This document shows, in pieces, positions 8,330-16,792 of a DNA stretch of 64,000 nt. The stretch's first letter is position 1; every line of letters begins with the position of its first letter. A program made the translations under genes and the position numbers. The stretch covers positions 1 to 64,000 of the forward strand of contig NZ_JADPKY010000092.1 of assembly GCF_023074185.1 (NCBI RefSeq). Reading direction: 5' to 3'. The notes under the pieces are model-generated. The model was not told the DNA's origin. It did not search any database and saw only the letters and a program-made list of their open reading frames with translations. The stretch comes from Bradyrhizobium sp. 132 (GTDB taxonomy: Bacteria > Pseudomonadota > Alphaproteobacteria > Rhizobiales > Xanthobacteraceae).

Positions 8330-8596
8330 TTATCCCACCAGCTTGAGACGGCCGCGCATCTTCTGACGAAGCATTGCACGTGTCACGGAAGGGTTACATA
8401 TGATGAACTCGACCATAGCGATAATGTCGTCCCTGGTACGATTGCAGCAAGGGTTCTCGTAAACGGCAAGAAGCCTTTGGGCCTCCTCCAAGGCTCCCAC
8501 CAGAACTTCGGTATCGGTTCGGATCCGGCTTTCTTGCGATGACATCTCCGCCTCTATCGCTTCAAGAATATCTGGACTCTGTTCGCTGCCGGACAC
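8330..8596 (-). CDS. Small hypothetical protein
   Basis: Eighty-eight mostly alpha-helical residues (SPDILEAIEAEMSSQESRIR, TDTEVLVGALEEAQRLLAV, then IIAMVEFIICNPSVTRAMLRQ) with a basic C-terminus. It lies between a PRC-barrel gene and a Crp/Fnr gene on the same strand. Composition and codon use look coding, but no family is recognised, and the start at 8596 was chosen only as the first in-frame ATG. Confidence 0.5.
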   Translation of the reverse strand: MSGSEQSPDILEAIEAEMSSQESRIRTDTEVLVGALEEAQRLLAVYENPCCNRTRDDIIAMVEFIICNPSVTRAMLRQKMRGRLKLVG

Positions 8597-8623
8597 TTGA
8601 CATAACGCAGTCGGGAATCGCGT

Positions 8624-9421
8624 TCACGAATATGCAATGCGGAGGGGCGGCACCGCACAAGGACGGTTGTGGGCTGCCAGGATGATACCCTGACAATCGC
8701 AAGACATCGCTTTCAGCCTGGCTTCGTCCGTGACAACGATCCCTGCCCTGCGACATCCAATCACCCCGTCGCGCACCATACTCCCGAGAGCGACCGTAAC
8801 GCCGGCGCGCCGGACCGCGAGAGCGTTGGCTATGTAACTATGCGTGAAAAGTACCTCGCGAGATCCGAGCCTGTCGCTGGCAACCAGGAGCCACCGCGCG
8901 AGGCGCTGGTGCAGCGTGTGCCTGGAGTTGCAGGCTGATAGTTGCGAACTGTGAATTAGGATCGCCTGAACATAGCCTAAAAGCATCTTTTCAAGCTCGA
9001 CGTCGCTCTTGATCAAAGCAATCAGCTGATCGGACTGGATCCGACTCGCTTGACCCGGCACTCTCACGCTGCAGCGGTGCGGCGACACTTGCATGCCCAG
9101 GACCAACGGCACGCCGACGAAATCCTTCATCCCGAGCGTATGGATCTCTACCGGCAGGCAGTCGCCCGCACGGGTCGTGACAGAACACCCGCCGGACTCG
9201 ATGAAGTACGCGTAGCGAAGAGGAGTGCCGCGATCGTAGAGAATTTGTCCTTTGTTCAGAGACACTGTCTCGCAGCTTTCGAGCAACCGGCACTGCGATG
9301 AGGCCGACAGTCGGGAGACGAGTTCGTTGCGGCTAGTGCCGCAGAAGGGCTCGTCAAGGCCGAGCCGCTTCGGGTTGAATTGGTTTTCGATCAACCGCAG
9401 CGGCGATGAAGAATGTTCCAT
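8624..9421 (-). CDS. Crp/Fnr-family transcriptional regulator
   Basis: A 265-residue regulator. An N-terminal cyclic-nucleotide-binding-type barrel (LNKGQILYDRGTPLRYAYFI, GDCLPVEIHTLGMKDFVGVP) is followed by a dimer helix (GYVQAILIHSSQLSACNSRH) and a winged helix (ALAVRRAGVTVALGSMVRDG). It lacks the Fnr four-cysteine cluster, and I do not see the Arg/Ser pair typical of cAMP binding, so its signal is unknown. It is divergent from the sensor kinase gene. A frameshifted copy at 49132-49937 is closely similar along its length, and a third member is at 21332-22126. Confidence 0.88.
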   Translation of the reverse strand: MEHSSSPLRLIENQFNPKRLGLDEPFCGTSRNELVSRLSASSQCRLLESCETVSLNKGQILYDRGTPLRYAYFIESGGCSVTTRAGDCLPVEIHTLGMKDFVGVPLVLGMQVSPHRCSVRVPGQASRIQSDQLIALIKSDVELEKMLLGYVQAILIHSSQLSACNSRHTLHQRLARWLLVASDRLGSREVLFTHSYIANALAVRRAGVTVALGSMVRDGVIGCRRAGIVVTDEARLKAMSCDCQGIILAAHNRPCAVPPLRIAYS

Positions 9422-9593
9422 GTCAAGCCCAATTCTAGACCGCTACAATGATTGCCTGTACGATGGGATGTATCGAGCGATCCTGGGAGTCAGGGTGACC
9501 GATAGTACCGTCGGGAAAAACCTGACAAGAACCAGAAACATCGAGAAAGTGCCAGACGTGGGCGTTTTGCTGTCTCATTTGATACCCACCCGC

Positions 9594-11651
9594 ATGGAGG
9601 CGCCCACCTCAATCTCCCGGCGCGCAGCCCGCCGCCCCTTGATCCTCGTCTTCATCGCGGCAGCGATGCCTCTTGCGCTTTTCGCGGGTTGGGTCGTTTT
9701 CCTGAACGCCCAGCAGCAGCGCAGGGGTTCTCAGGCTGCCGCCGTGGAGACGCTCGATAGCGTCGTCAACCGGCTTGCCTCCGAGATCAGTCTCCAGCTC
9801 GAGATCGTCGAGACCGTCGCGGCTTCCGCAACACTCGACAAGCCGGACCTCGACGCGTTCTATCGAGAAGCGACGCGTATCAACGAAGCACGTCCTCTTT
9901 GGCAGACGATTCAGCTCGTCGATCCCGAGGGAAATCAGGTGCTTGACGTTAGCCGGCCACTTGGAGATGGGATCCGCGCCACCGTCGACCGCGAGAATTT
10001 CGAACAGATCCTGAAGACGAGAAAGCCTGCAATTGGCGGAATAGGGCCGCGTGGTCCCGTCACCGGCAAACGCGTGGTAGCCGTCAGGGCGCCTGTTGAG
10101 CGCGATGGGCAGCTGAAGTTTGTCCTCACGGCGGCCCTGGTGCCCGATGCAATAAGCCAGATTTTGAAGAGCGCAGGAGCTCCGGCCGGCTGGGTCGGAT
10201 TCGTGGTCGATGCCAAGGGCAACATCGTCGCCCGCACCTTTGGTGAACAATCCGAGCTCGGGCAATCTGCCAGCGCCACAGTCCGCCAAGCGATAGCGTC
10301 TGCGCCAGAAGGGAGCTACATCAAAACCACGCCTGATGGTGATCAAGTCGACTCGATCTATAAACTCATCCCCGGCACCAGCGGATGGTCCGTCCATTTC
10401 GGAATACCGACGCAGGAACTCAACGGGCCCGTCCAGCGCTCGGCCATTTTTCTTGCCGGGGGTGCAATCCTGAGCTTCGTCCTGGCTCTGACTTTGGCCT
10501 GGTACACGATCCGCGACATCTCGCTGCGCCGGCGTGAGCAAGAGGCGCAGGCCGCATTGGCACTCAGGGCAAGTGAAGAGCGACGGAGGCTGACGATCGA
10601 TGCCGCAGATCTCGGCGTGTTCAGCTGTGACTTTGCGAGCAGAGAAGCGATCGTGTCGCCCCGCGCCCGGGAGATGCTCCGGATAAACGGTTCGCGCTCG
10701 GAAGGAGATACGATCCTTCCGATAGATCGGATACTGAGCAGTATTGATCCCGCCGACCAGCGGAAGTTTGAGGCTTCCTTGCTGAGTTGCCGTTCGGGAA
10801 ACGTGACGATTGCTGATTTCCGGACCGCTCCCCCTCAGAGCCGGTGGCTGCGGGCCAGCGGACGGCTGTCTCGCATCGATGATAAAAACCTTGACGTCGT
10901 ATATGGCGTCATTCTCGATATCGACGAGACCAAGAGAGCCGAGCTGGAACGACAGCAACTGCTGCGACGCCTTTCCGAGGCGGAAGAAAATGAACGCCGC
11001 AGAATCGCAAGGGAGCTTCACGATCAAATCGGCCAGACGGTCACAGGTCTCCTTCTCGGTCTAAAGAATCTGGAGCCGCTTCTGGGCACGAGCCCCAAAC
11101 GCAAGCTCGGATTGGAGAGGCTCAATTGGCTGCAGGGACTCGCGAGAGGGATTGGGCGCGATATCCATCAAATCGCCTCTGACTTGCGCCCGACCGCCCT
11201 TGATGACCTGGGCCTTTACAAGGCGCTGGAGGCATTCTGCGCGGAGATCCGGCGCCGGTTCGGGATTAGCGTTGATTTTCAGCCGCTGGGCAGAAGAGAT
11301 CGTCTCGGCCAGGACGTCGAAATCGCGGTTTACCGCGCCGTCCAGGAGGCCGTGAACAACGTGGTCAAACACGCGCAAGCTCGAAACGTCAGCGTGGTCA
11401 TCGACCGACGCACAGCTGAGCTTAGGATAGTCGTCGAAGACGATGGGAACGGCTTCGACTTTCAGGAATTCTCGCAGGGTGAGAGCCGCCACGCAAAATT
11501 GGGCTTGTCTGTCATCGAGGAGCGCCTCACGCTGCTCGGCGGATCTTTGGCGATTGAATCTGAACCCGGCCACGGCACCTCTCTCTTCATGAGAATACCG
11601 GTGCCAATGGAGGAGATGGGCTATGTGCCCGATCCGGATCACGTTGACTGA
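9594..11651 (+). CDS. Membrane sensor histidine kinase (NarL/DegS-type, HisKA_3)
   Basis: About 685 residues. A basic N-terminus leads into a helix near 15-37, a roughly 240-residue extracytoplasmic part resembling a Cache sensor (YREATRINEARPLWQTIQLV, LVDPEGNQVLDVSRP) and a second helix near 281-303. A PAS-like segment follows, then the HisKA_3 dimer/phospho-acceptor motif RRRIARELHDQIGQTV with His near 475, and an ATPase domain (AVQEAVNNVVKHAQ, VEDDGNGFDF, EPGHGTSL). Start choice: the frame is open back to 9252, but earlier starts would overlap the divergent Crp/Fnr gene and leave no promoter space. It overlaps the response regulator gene by 29 bases, so the two are a cognate pair. Confidence 0.88.
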   Translation: MEAPTSISRRAARRPLILVFIAAAMPLALFAGWVVFLNAQQQRRGSQAAAVETLDSVVNRLASEISLQLEIVETVAASATLDKPDLDAFYREATRINEARPLWQTIQLVDPEGNQVLDVSRPLGDGIRATVDRENFEQILKTRKPAIGGIGPRGPVTGKRVVAVRAPVERDGQLKFVLTAALVPDAISQILKSAGAPAGWVGFVVDAKGNIVARTFGEQSELGQSASATVRQAIASAPEGSYIKTTPDGDQVDSIYKLIPGTSGWSVHFGIPTQELNGPVQRSAIFLAGGAILSFVLALTLAWYTIRDISLRRREQEAQAALALRASEERRRLTIDAADLGVFSCDFASREAIVSPRAREMLRINGSRSEGDTILPIDRILSSIDPADQRKFEASLLSCRSGNVTIADFRTAPPQSRWLRASGRLSRIDDKNLDVVYGVILDIDETKRAELERQQLLRRLSEAEENERRRIARELHDQIGQTVTGLLLGLKNLEPLLGTSPKRKLGLERLNWLQGLARGIGRDIHQIASDLRPTALDDLGLYKALEAFCAEIRRRFGISVDFQPLGRRDRLGQDVEIAVYRAVQEAVNNVVKHAQARNVSVVIDRRTAELRIVVEDDGNGFDFQEFSQGESRHAKLGLSVIEERLTLLGGSLAIESEPGHGTSLFMRIPVPMEEMGYVPDPDHVD

Positions 11652-12297
11652 CGATCATCCGCTTGTTCTGGCCGGAATGAAGGCGTTGCTTCAGGACGTG
11701 CAGGACATTGAGATCGTCGGGGAAGCAACGGATGGACAGACCGCGCTAGACATCATTCGCCAGGCCACACCGGACATTGCCATCCTGGACATTTCACTTC
11801 CGGGTATCAGTGGCCTCGAAGTTGCTCGCACCCTAGCGACGCAGCTTCCTCAGGTTCGTCTGCTGGCGCTGACCGTGCACGAGGATCACGCCTACGTTCA
11901 GCCTATGCTGCAAGCGGGAGCTCGCGGCTATCTGCTGAAGCGCTCTGCGGCCGACGAGCTCGAGCGCGCAGTTCGCGCGATTGCTGGAGGTGGATTGTAT
12001 CTGGATCCCGCAATAGCGGAGAAAGCACTTCCATCTGCGCAGGGCGTCCATTCGTCTTCCGGCGCTTCCACGGCCGGCGAGCTGACACCGCGCGAGAGTG
12101 AGGTTCTCAGATTCATTGCACAAGGCTTCAGCAACAAGGAAATTGCCAATCAGCTAAGCATCAGCATCAAGACCGTCGAAACTTACAAGGCCAGGGCGGT
12201 CGAAAAGCTCGGACTGTTCACGCGTGCCGACATCGTGCGCTACGGCGTGGCCCTTGGCTGGTTGGGCCATTCGGGAAAGAGTGCCGATCAAGTTTGA
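11623..12297 (+). CDS. LuxR/NarL-family response regulator
   Basis: A 224-residue two-domain regulator. The receiver has the acidic pair at Asp10-Asp11, the phospho-acceptor Asp56 (AILDISLPGISG) and Lys near 106 (ARGYLLKRSAADEL). A linker leads to the LuxR-type helix-turn-helix LTPRESEVLRFIAQGFSNKE and IANQLSISIKTVETYKARAV. The coding region begins inside the end of the kinase gene, so expression is coupled. Targets are unknown; the divergent Crp/Fnr gene and the exported-protein genes nearby are possible ones. Confidence 0.92.
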   Translation: MCPIRITLTDDHPLVLAGMKALLQDVQDIEIVGEATDGQTALDIIRQATPDIAILDISLPGISGLEVARTLATQLPQVRLLALTVHEDHAYVQPMLQAGARGYLLKRSAADELERAVRAIAGGGLYLDPAIAEKALPSAQGVHSSSGASTAGELTPRESEVLRFIAQGFSNKEIANQLSISIKTVETYKARAVEKLGLFTRADIVRYGVALGWLGHSGKSADQV

Positions 12298-12310
12298 GCG
12301 GGAAGTAGGT

Positions 12311-12324
12311 GGGCCAAACGGCCC
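12311..12324 (+). terminator. Small hairpin after the response regulator gene (weak)
   Basis: GGGCC-AAAC-GGCCC, five-base GC arms with a four-base loop, 13 bases after the response regulator stop codon. No T-run follows, so it is at most a weak or Rho-assisted terminator. Confidence 0.25.
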
Positions 12325-12504
12325 TGCGCGCGGCATGCGGACGTCAGGATTATCCCGACAGGCCCCGCTCATCTCCTGACTGCCCGATGGGACGCCGTCC
12401 AATATCTTCCATGAAGCGGACGAGAGAACCAACGCGAATCGCCGGCCGAACGGCTTTTGCACTCCGCACCTTTTTGGACGGATCAGTGTTGTTTGGAGGC
12501 ATAT

Positions 12505-12687
12505 ATGAGAAATGTACTTTTCCGAGGACGTGCCCGTCGTCGGCTCTTTGCACAGTATGAGAAACTGCCCGAGCTCGCGACTCGGACGAACTCGCGGCTA
12601 GATGCCCGCCCGGCTAGAACCGCGGGCATTTGCCTCGCTTGCGTCTACATCACCTGTCTTCTGTTCTCGGCGTACGCGATTGCTTGA
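12505..12687 (+). CDS. Small protein with C-terminal membrane helix, unknown
   Basis: Sixty residues starting MRNVLFRGRARRRLFAQYEK, strongly basic at the N-terminus, with one hydrophobic helix at the end (TAGICLACVYITCLLFSAYA). GGAGG lies five bases before the ATG, the best argument for translation. An 8-bp inverted repeat (12602-12609 with 12622-12629) falls inside the frame, which could instead be a transcript hairpin. No family recognised. Confidence 0.45.
   Translation: MRNVLFRGRARRRLFAQYEKLPELATRTNSRLDARPARTAGICLACVYITCLLFSAYAIA
12602..12629. repeat. Inverted repeat, 8-bp arms
   Basis: ATGCCCGC at 12602-12609 pairs with GCGGGCAT at 12622-12629 across a 12-base loop, followed by TTGCC. 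It lies inside the small frame 12505-12687, so it either constrains that coding sequence or argues that this stretch is an untranslated hairpin. Confidence 0.4.
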
Positions 12688-12766
12688 TGGCAACAGGCGT
12701 GTGGCAACCGACAGAATCACGAAGTTGGATTCATTGTCCCGATCCCTTGCAGGAACTCGTTCGATT

Positions 12767-12886
12767 ATGGATACAGTCGTGGCTCTCCTGGTCCTCGGTA
12801 TGTTGTTCACGGCTCTTTGTTTTGCGGCGCTGGAGATCGCGGCACGTCGATTTTACCGGACTTTTGGGCGTCAGCTTCCGATGTAA
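12767..12886 (+). CDS. Very small single-pass membrane protein, unknown
   Basis: A 39-residue protein (MDTVVALLVLGMLFTALCFA, then ALEIAARRFYRTFGRQLPM): one transmembrane helix and a basic tail. AGGA lies about 11 bases before the ATG. It follows another single-helix small protein 80 bases upstream. Size and topology resemble small stress or regulatory membrane proteins, but no family is recognised. Confidence 0.4.
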   Translation: MDTVVALLVLGMLFTALCFAALEIAARRFYRTFGRQLPM

Positions 12887-12974
12887 TGTGCGACGCACCC
12901 ATCTCACTGCGCGATGAAGATTGCTGTTATGCAAGGTGAGGGCCGCCTCGATCGACGGCCCTTCAAGTTTGCGT

Positions 12975-13205
12975 TTATCGGCAGACACGCACGTGCTTGA
13001 CGAAACGCCGACCATGATAGCCGCGTGTGACTATGGTTCGCACGGTGCAGACCCTCCGATGATGATGATAGTGATAGCCGGCCTGCATCGTCTCGGATGT
13101 TGCCACTGCGCCGACCGGTGGCGCCATCATCGCATTGGCAGGAACCAAGAACTGAGTGCCTGCAAGCAGAGCAGCGGCCGCAAATCCATAGGCGATTTTC
13201 TTCAT
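12975..13205 (-). CDS. Small exported His/Arg-rich protein
   Basis: Seventy-six residues with a signal peptide (MKKIAYGFAAAALLAGTQFL, cleavage likely after PANA). The short mature part is rich in Tyr, His and Arg (GYHYHHHRRVCTVRTIVTRG) and holds two cysteines that could form a disulphide. A similar composition is seen in exported proteins at 19420 and 53013. Function unknown. An inverted repeat with 8-bp arms lies 62 bases upstream (13267-13288). Confidence 0.65.
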   Translation of the reverse strand: MKKIAYGFAAAALLAGTQFLVPANAMMAPPVGAVATSETMQAGYHYHHHRRVCTVRTIVTRGYHGRRFVKHVRVCR

Positions 13206-13529
13206 AGTTTTTCCTTGTCGTAAACCCCCTCCGCACTTCTATGTCGTTGCAATGAATGCGGAGTGAACGACGATAGTTCAATCGTCGTCGCGATCTTTCG
13301 CCGCAGATATGCAGAAATGGATAGCTGACTCCGTCGCGGAGACGGGTTGGGATTGAGGCGCATCCTAATCCGCTTACATGTCCCGCAGGAACTGCCGAAG
13401 TCGCTTTTGATTATTCACGTCTCAAAAGTCGCCATCTCGAACGCACTGCCCTCATTGGAGTAGAGCGAACAGCGGCCTTAACGGAAGGGAGTGAACAGGC
13501 ACTCTCGCCAGGACACAAGGGAGCCTGCC
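13206..13529. other. Divergent intergenic region
   Basis: About 320 bases between the small exported-protein gene and the antiporter gene, which are transcribed away from each other, so promoters for both must lie here. The only structure seen is the inverted repeat at 13267-13288. Confidence 0.5.
13267..13288. promoter_or_regulatory. Inverted repeat upstream of exported-protein gene
   Basis: ACGACGAT at 13267-13274 and ATCGTCGT at 13281-13288 form perfect 8-bp arms around a six-base spacer (AGTTCA). Its position 62 bases from the start codon suits an operator or a hairpin in the leader. It does not match the GTACG dyad family. Confidence 0.4.
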
Positions 13530-14780
13530 GTGCTTTCGCTGATGGATATTGCTGCCGTTCTGCTTACATTGTCTGCCGTCTTCGGCTGGCTCAATCACAA
13601 GTTCCTGCCGCTCTCCCGCAGCGTAGGTCTTCTCGTGATGAGCGTCCTGACGTCACTGCTCCTGATCGGCTTGGATGCGGCGTTTCCGAAGATTCAACTA
13701 CTAGACCAGCTTGCCAATGGGCTCCGGCAGATCGACTTTGCCGAAGTCGTGGTGAATGGGATGCTTGCATTTCTGCTGTTCGCCGGCGCGTTGCACGTAG
13801 ATCTGGACACACTCAGAAGCCGCGCCATTCCGGTATTTATTCTGGCCGTCCTCGGCACCTCAATTTCAACCGTCCTCGTAGGCCTGATGTTCTGGTTCAT
13901 CTGCGGCCTTTTAAACCTACCCGTATCGTTGGCTTGGGCATTCGTGTTCGGCGCACTGATCAGCCCGACTGACCCCGTTGCTGTCCTGAGTACGCTTCGC
14001 AACACCGAAGTGCCGAAAGAGCTGCAGATCGAGACGGAAGGCGAGGCATTGTTCAACGACGGCGTCGGGATTGTTCTGTTCACGATCATGCTTCGCTTTG
14101 CGAGCACCGGAGACGGCGCTCAGGTTTCGGCCGCCGATGTCACTGAGTTACTCGTTCGCGAAGCTGGTGGCGGAATAGTGCTGGGCTTGTTGACTGGTTA
14201 TGTTGCGTATCGCGCGATGCGGCTCATCGACGACTACGCCATCGAGGTGCTGATCTCCCTTGCCCTCGTCACCGGAACCTACGCACTTGCGCTGCAATTG
14301 CACGTCAGTGGCCCGCTCTCCATGGTCGCCGCGGGCCTCCTCATCGGCGACCGAGGACCGCGATATGCGATGAGTGAGCGGACACAAGGATATCTCTTCG
14401 CGCTCTGGACCCTCATCGACGAAATTCTCAACTCGGTCCTTTTTCTGCTCATCGGGCTGGAGACCTTGATACTGCGCTTCGATCCTCGCAGCCTCGGTCT
14501 GGCGGCAGCGACGGTGCCAGTCGTTCTCTTCGCCCGCTTTGTTTCTGTTTCGGTTCAACCATTTCTGTTCGGATGGACTCGGCTGCTCTCCTTGCGCAAC
14601 GCGCCCTTTCTCACCTGGGCCGGCGTCCGAGGCGGAATTTCAGTTGCACTAGCCCTGTCCATGCCGGATAGCCCGGCCAAGGCCGCAATGCTCGCCTCAA
14701 CCTATGGGGTCGTCCTGTTCAGCATCATCATTCAAGGCTCGACTCTAGGCTGGGTGGCAAAGCGGACCGTCGGACAATAA
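13530..14780 (+). CDS. Na+(K+)/H+ antiporter, CPA1/NhaP family
   Basis: Inner-membrane cation/proton antiporter of about 416 residues with around a dozen hydrophobic segments. The hallmark FGALISPTDPVAVLSTLRNT (the TDP motif of CPA1 exchangers) and the ion-site helix GEALFNDGVGIVLF (ND motif) are present, as is TWAGVRGGISVALALSMP, the third conserved CPA1 segment. There is no long cytoplasmic C-terminal tail, as in short bacterial NhaP proteins. The start is uncertain: GTG 13530 has GGGAG at six bases, while GTG 13491 and ATG 13542 are also in frame. It transports Na+ or K+ out in exchange for protons; cation preference cannot be read. Confidence 0.9.
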   Translation: MLSLMDIAAVLLTLSAVFGWLNHKFLPLSRSVGLLVMSVLTSLLLIGLDAAFPKIQLLDQLANGLRQIDFAEVVVNGMLAFLLFAGALHVDLDTLRSRAIPVFILAVLGTSISTVLVGLMFWFICGLLNLPVSLAWAFVFGALISPTDPVAVLSTLRNTEVPKELQIETEGEALFNDGVGIVLFTIMLRFASTGDGAQVSAADVTELLVREAGGGIVLGLLTGYVAYRAMRLIDDYAIEVLISLALVTGTYALALQLHVSGPLSMVAAGLLIGDRGPRYAMSERTQGYLFALWTLIDEILNSVLFLLIGLETLILRFDPRSLGLAAATVPVVLFARFVSVSVQPFLFGWTRLLSLRNAPFLTWAGVRGGISVALALSMPDSPAKAAMLASTYGVVLFSIIIQGSTLGWVAKRTVGQ

Positions 14781-14836
14781 GTCTCGTCTCGAACTGTCGC
14801 TGAAGCGCGGGGCGACAAGCGCTCACTCTAACCGGT

Positions 14837-16753
14837 TCAATCCTCATAGCTGTCGATGACCGCATCTGCGATCACGCGTTTGGTCAGGACGCCGACGATA
14901 TCCTTAACGCGCGGGCGCGAGGCAGAGCGGACAACGATTGCCGCGCCGGCCCGATGGCGCTTCAACCTGGCAAACACCAAGCTCAAAAGGTCCTGATCGC
15001 GGCAAATGACCATCCGCCGCTCGACGAATTGCTCGACGATGAGAGCTGGATTCGATTGCGACTCCGCCCATAAGCCGGAACGTGGTGGGATCAGCCCGAC
15101 AATCCGGCCTTCGCGCTCAACCACGATAGGAAGTGCATCGTCGATATCTTCCGCAGCCATGGCCTGTTCTAGTGTCGTTCCTACTCCGGCGACGATAAAG
15201 CGCGTTTCCATGATGTCCTGGGCCTGCTTCACCAGATAGAGGTTGATATGCCGCTCCTTTGGAATGCGGTGACCGCGGTGGCGCAGCTTGACCGTGTAGA
15301 TCGTCTCGTTGACGAGTGCACGCCTGACGCCTGCCGCCAACGCCACCGCAACGATCACCGGAACGATGATTGCGTAGTCGCGCGTCATTTCGAAGACCAT
15401 CACGATCGCCGTCATGACGCCGCCCGTACCTGCACCGACCATTGCCGCCATTCCAATGATCGCGGCCGAAGATGGCGTCAGCCCTGAATGAGGCAGGATT
15501 GAATTGGTTGCGGCGGCAAAGGCGGCCCCGAGGGTGGCGCCAAGGTAAAGCGATGGCGAGAATATCCCACCCGACGCCCCACAGCCGAGACTGACCGTCG
15601 TTGCCAACAGCTTCAGCACAAACAGCAGCACCAGTAATCCCGCCCCCGTCATGTTGTGGTCCAGTATCTCCTGAATGACGGAATAGCCAACGCCGTCGAC
15701 GTAGGAGTGACCAAAGGCATGCGTGAGCACCACCATCATCAGGCCGATTGACGACATGCCGATGATATTCTGAACATACTCGTTGCCAGACAGCTTCGGA
15801 AACCCGTCTTCCATGAAGACGAGCAGACGGATGAACGCCCAAGCTGCCGCTCCAGACAACAGGCCGAGCAGGACGAATGCGAGAGCTTCCTGCGCATTGA
15901 AGGATGCGACCATGCTGAATTGCATATTCGGAACCGAAAAGGCCGGGTCCGGACCGATCAGGATGCGCCCGATCGTGGTCGCAGCCCCCGTGGCCACGAC
16001 GACTGGAAGGAATGTCCGGTTTGAAACTTCCGGCAGAAGAATTTCCAGAGCAAACAGCACGCCGCCCAGCGGAGTATTGAAGGTTGCGGCAATGCCCGCG
16101 CCCGCGCCCGCGGACAGCAGCGTGATCCTCTGCCGGGTGGAAAGCCCGATGAATTGGGCAAAGGCTGAGCCCAGGGCTGAGCCAATCTGAATGATGGGCC
16201 CCTCCCGTCCGACGGCCGCGCCGCTTCCGATCGATATTGCGGATGCGAGCGCCTTTATCAAAGCTACCGAACCCCGAATTTTCCCGCGCTTGTAGAATAT
16301 GGCGTCCATCACTTCGGGTACGCCATGGCCCTTTGCTTCTGGAGCGAACCGCCTGACGAGAAACACGACGATGAGGCCGCAGATCACAGGCGCAAGAAGA
16401 ACAAAGTCGCCGAAAGGACTGGGGCCCTCACTGACGTTTGCGTCGTAAACGACGCTCAGCCTGCCATTGTAAGACAAGTTGTGCACGAGGCCGATCAGCG
16501 CGCGAAAGCCGACGGCGCCAAGTCCGGTCATGACGCCAATCACCAAGGCGAGCGCGCAAAGCACGAGAAGGCTGACCTTCCGCTCTTCAGCAAACGGCTT
16601 GATACTGCTGCCGATCAGGGCTTTTCGCGTGCCGTACGTCAGGACCGAGGGCATTTGACCACTATTGCGCACAGACAACGATATGAACTCTGGTTCCGAA
16701 AGGCGGTTCCTGCCGAGAGGCATGGCGACAATCCGCGCCCATCGAGCCTGCAC
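14837..16753 (-). CDS. ClC-family chloride channel/exchanger with CBS pair
   Basis: ClC protein of up to 638 residues. The selectivity motifs are present in order: IGSGAAVGREGPIIQIGSA (with the gating Glu of GREGP), NTPLGGVLFALEIL and GASGGIFSPSLYLGATLGA. After the last helix come two CBS domains (IMETRFIVAGVGTTLEQAMA to VGLIPPRSGLW, and FVERRMVICRDQDLLSLVF to VVRSASRPRVKDIVGVLTKR). CBS pairs bind adenine nucleotides and regulate these carriers. The gating Glu suggests a Cl-/H+ exchanger rather than a pure channel, which is inference. The start is uncertain: GTG 16753, ATG 16723 and ATG 16654 are in frame, none with a strong ribosome site. Confidence 0.9.
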   Translation of the reverse strand: MQARWARIVAMPLGRNRLSEPEFISLSVRNSGQMPSVLTYGTRKALIGSSIKPFAEERKVSLLVLCALALVIGVMTGLGAVGFRALIGLVHNLSYNGRLSVVYDANVSEGPSPFGDFVLLAPVICGLIVVFLVRRFAPEAKGHGVPEVMDAIFYKRGKIRGSVALIKALASAISIGSGAAVGREGPIIQIGSALGSAFAQFIGLSTRQRITLLSAGAGAGIAATFNTPLGGVLFALEILLPEVSNRTFLPVVVATGAATTIGRILIGPDPAFSVPNMQFSMVASFNAQEALAFVLLGLLSGAAAWAFIRLLVFMEDGFPKLSGNEYVQNIIGMSSIGLMMVVLTHAFGHSYVDGVGYSVIQEILDHNMTGAGLLVLLFVLKLLATTVSLGCGASGGIFSPSLYLGATLGAAFAAATNSILPHSGLTPSSAAIIGMAAMVGAGTGGVMTAIVMVFEMTRDYAIIVPVIVAVALAAGVRRALVNETIYTVKLRHRGHRIPKERHINLYLVKQAQDIMETRFIVAGVGTTLEQAMAAEDIDDALPIVVEREGRIVGLIPPRSGLWAESQSNPALIVEQFVERRMVICRDQDLLSLVFARLKRHRAGAAIVVRSASRPRVKDIVGVLTKRVIADAVIDSYED

Positions 16754-16792
16754 GTCACCGCCATTGGACGCCCTTAGTGGTTCTCCGTCGGT

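Noticed and set aside
8597..8640. AACG ... GTTCA before the 8330 gene
   Set aside because: Spacing is 14 bases, not the 16-17 required for an EcfG promoter.
9609..11027. A 472-codon minus-strand frame opposite the sensor kinase
   Set aside because: The plus strand encodes a full histidine kinase with readable motifs; the minus frame is an antisense artefact of high GC.
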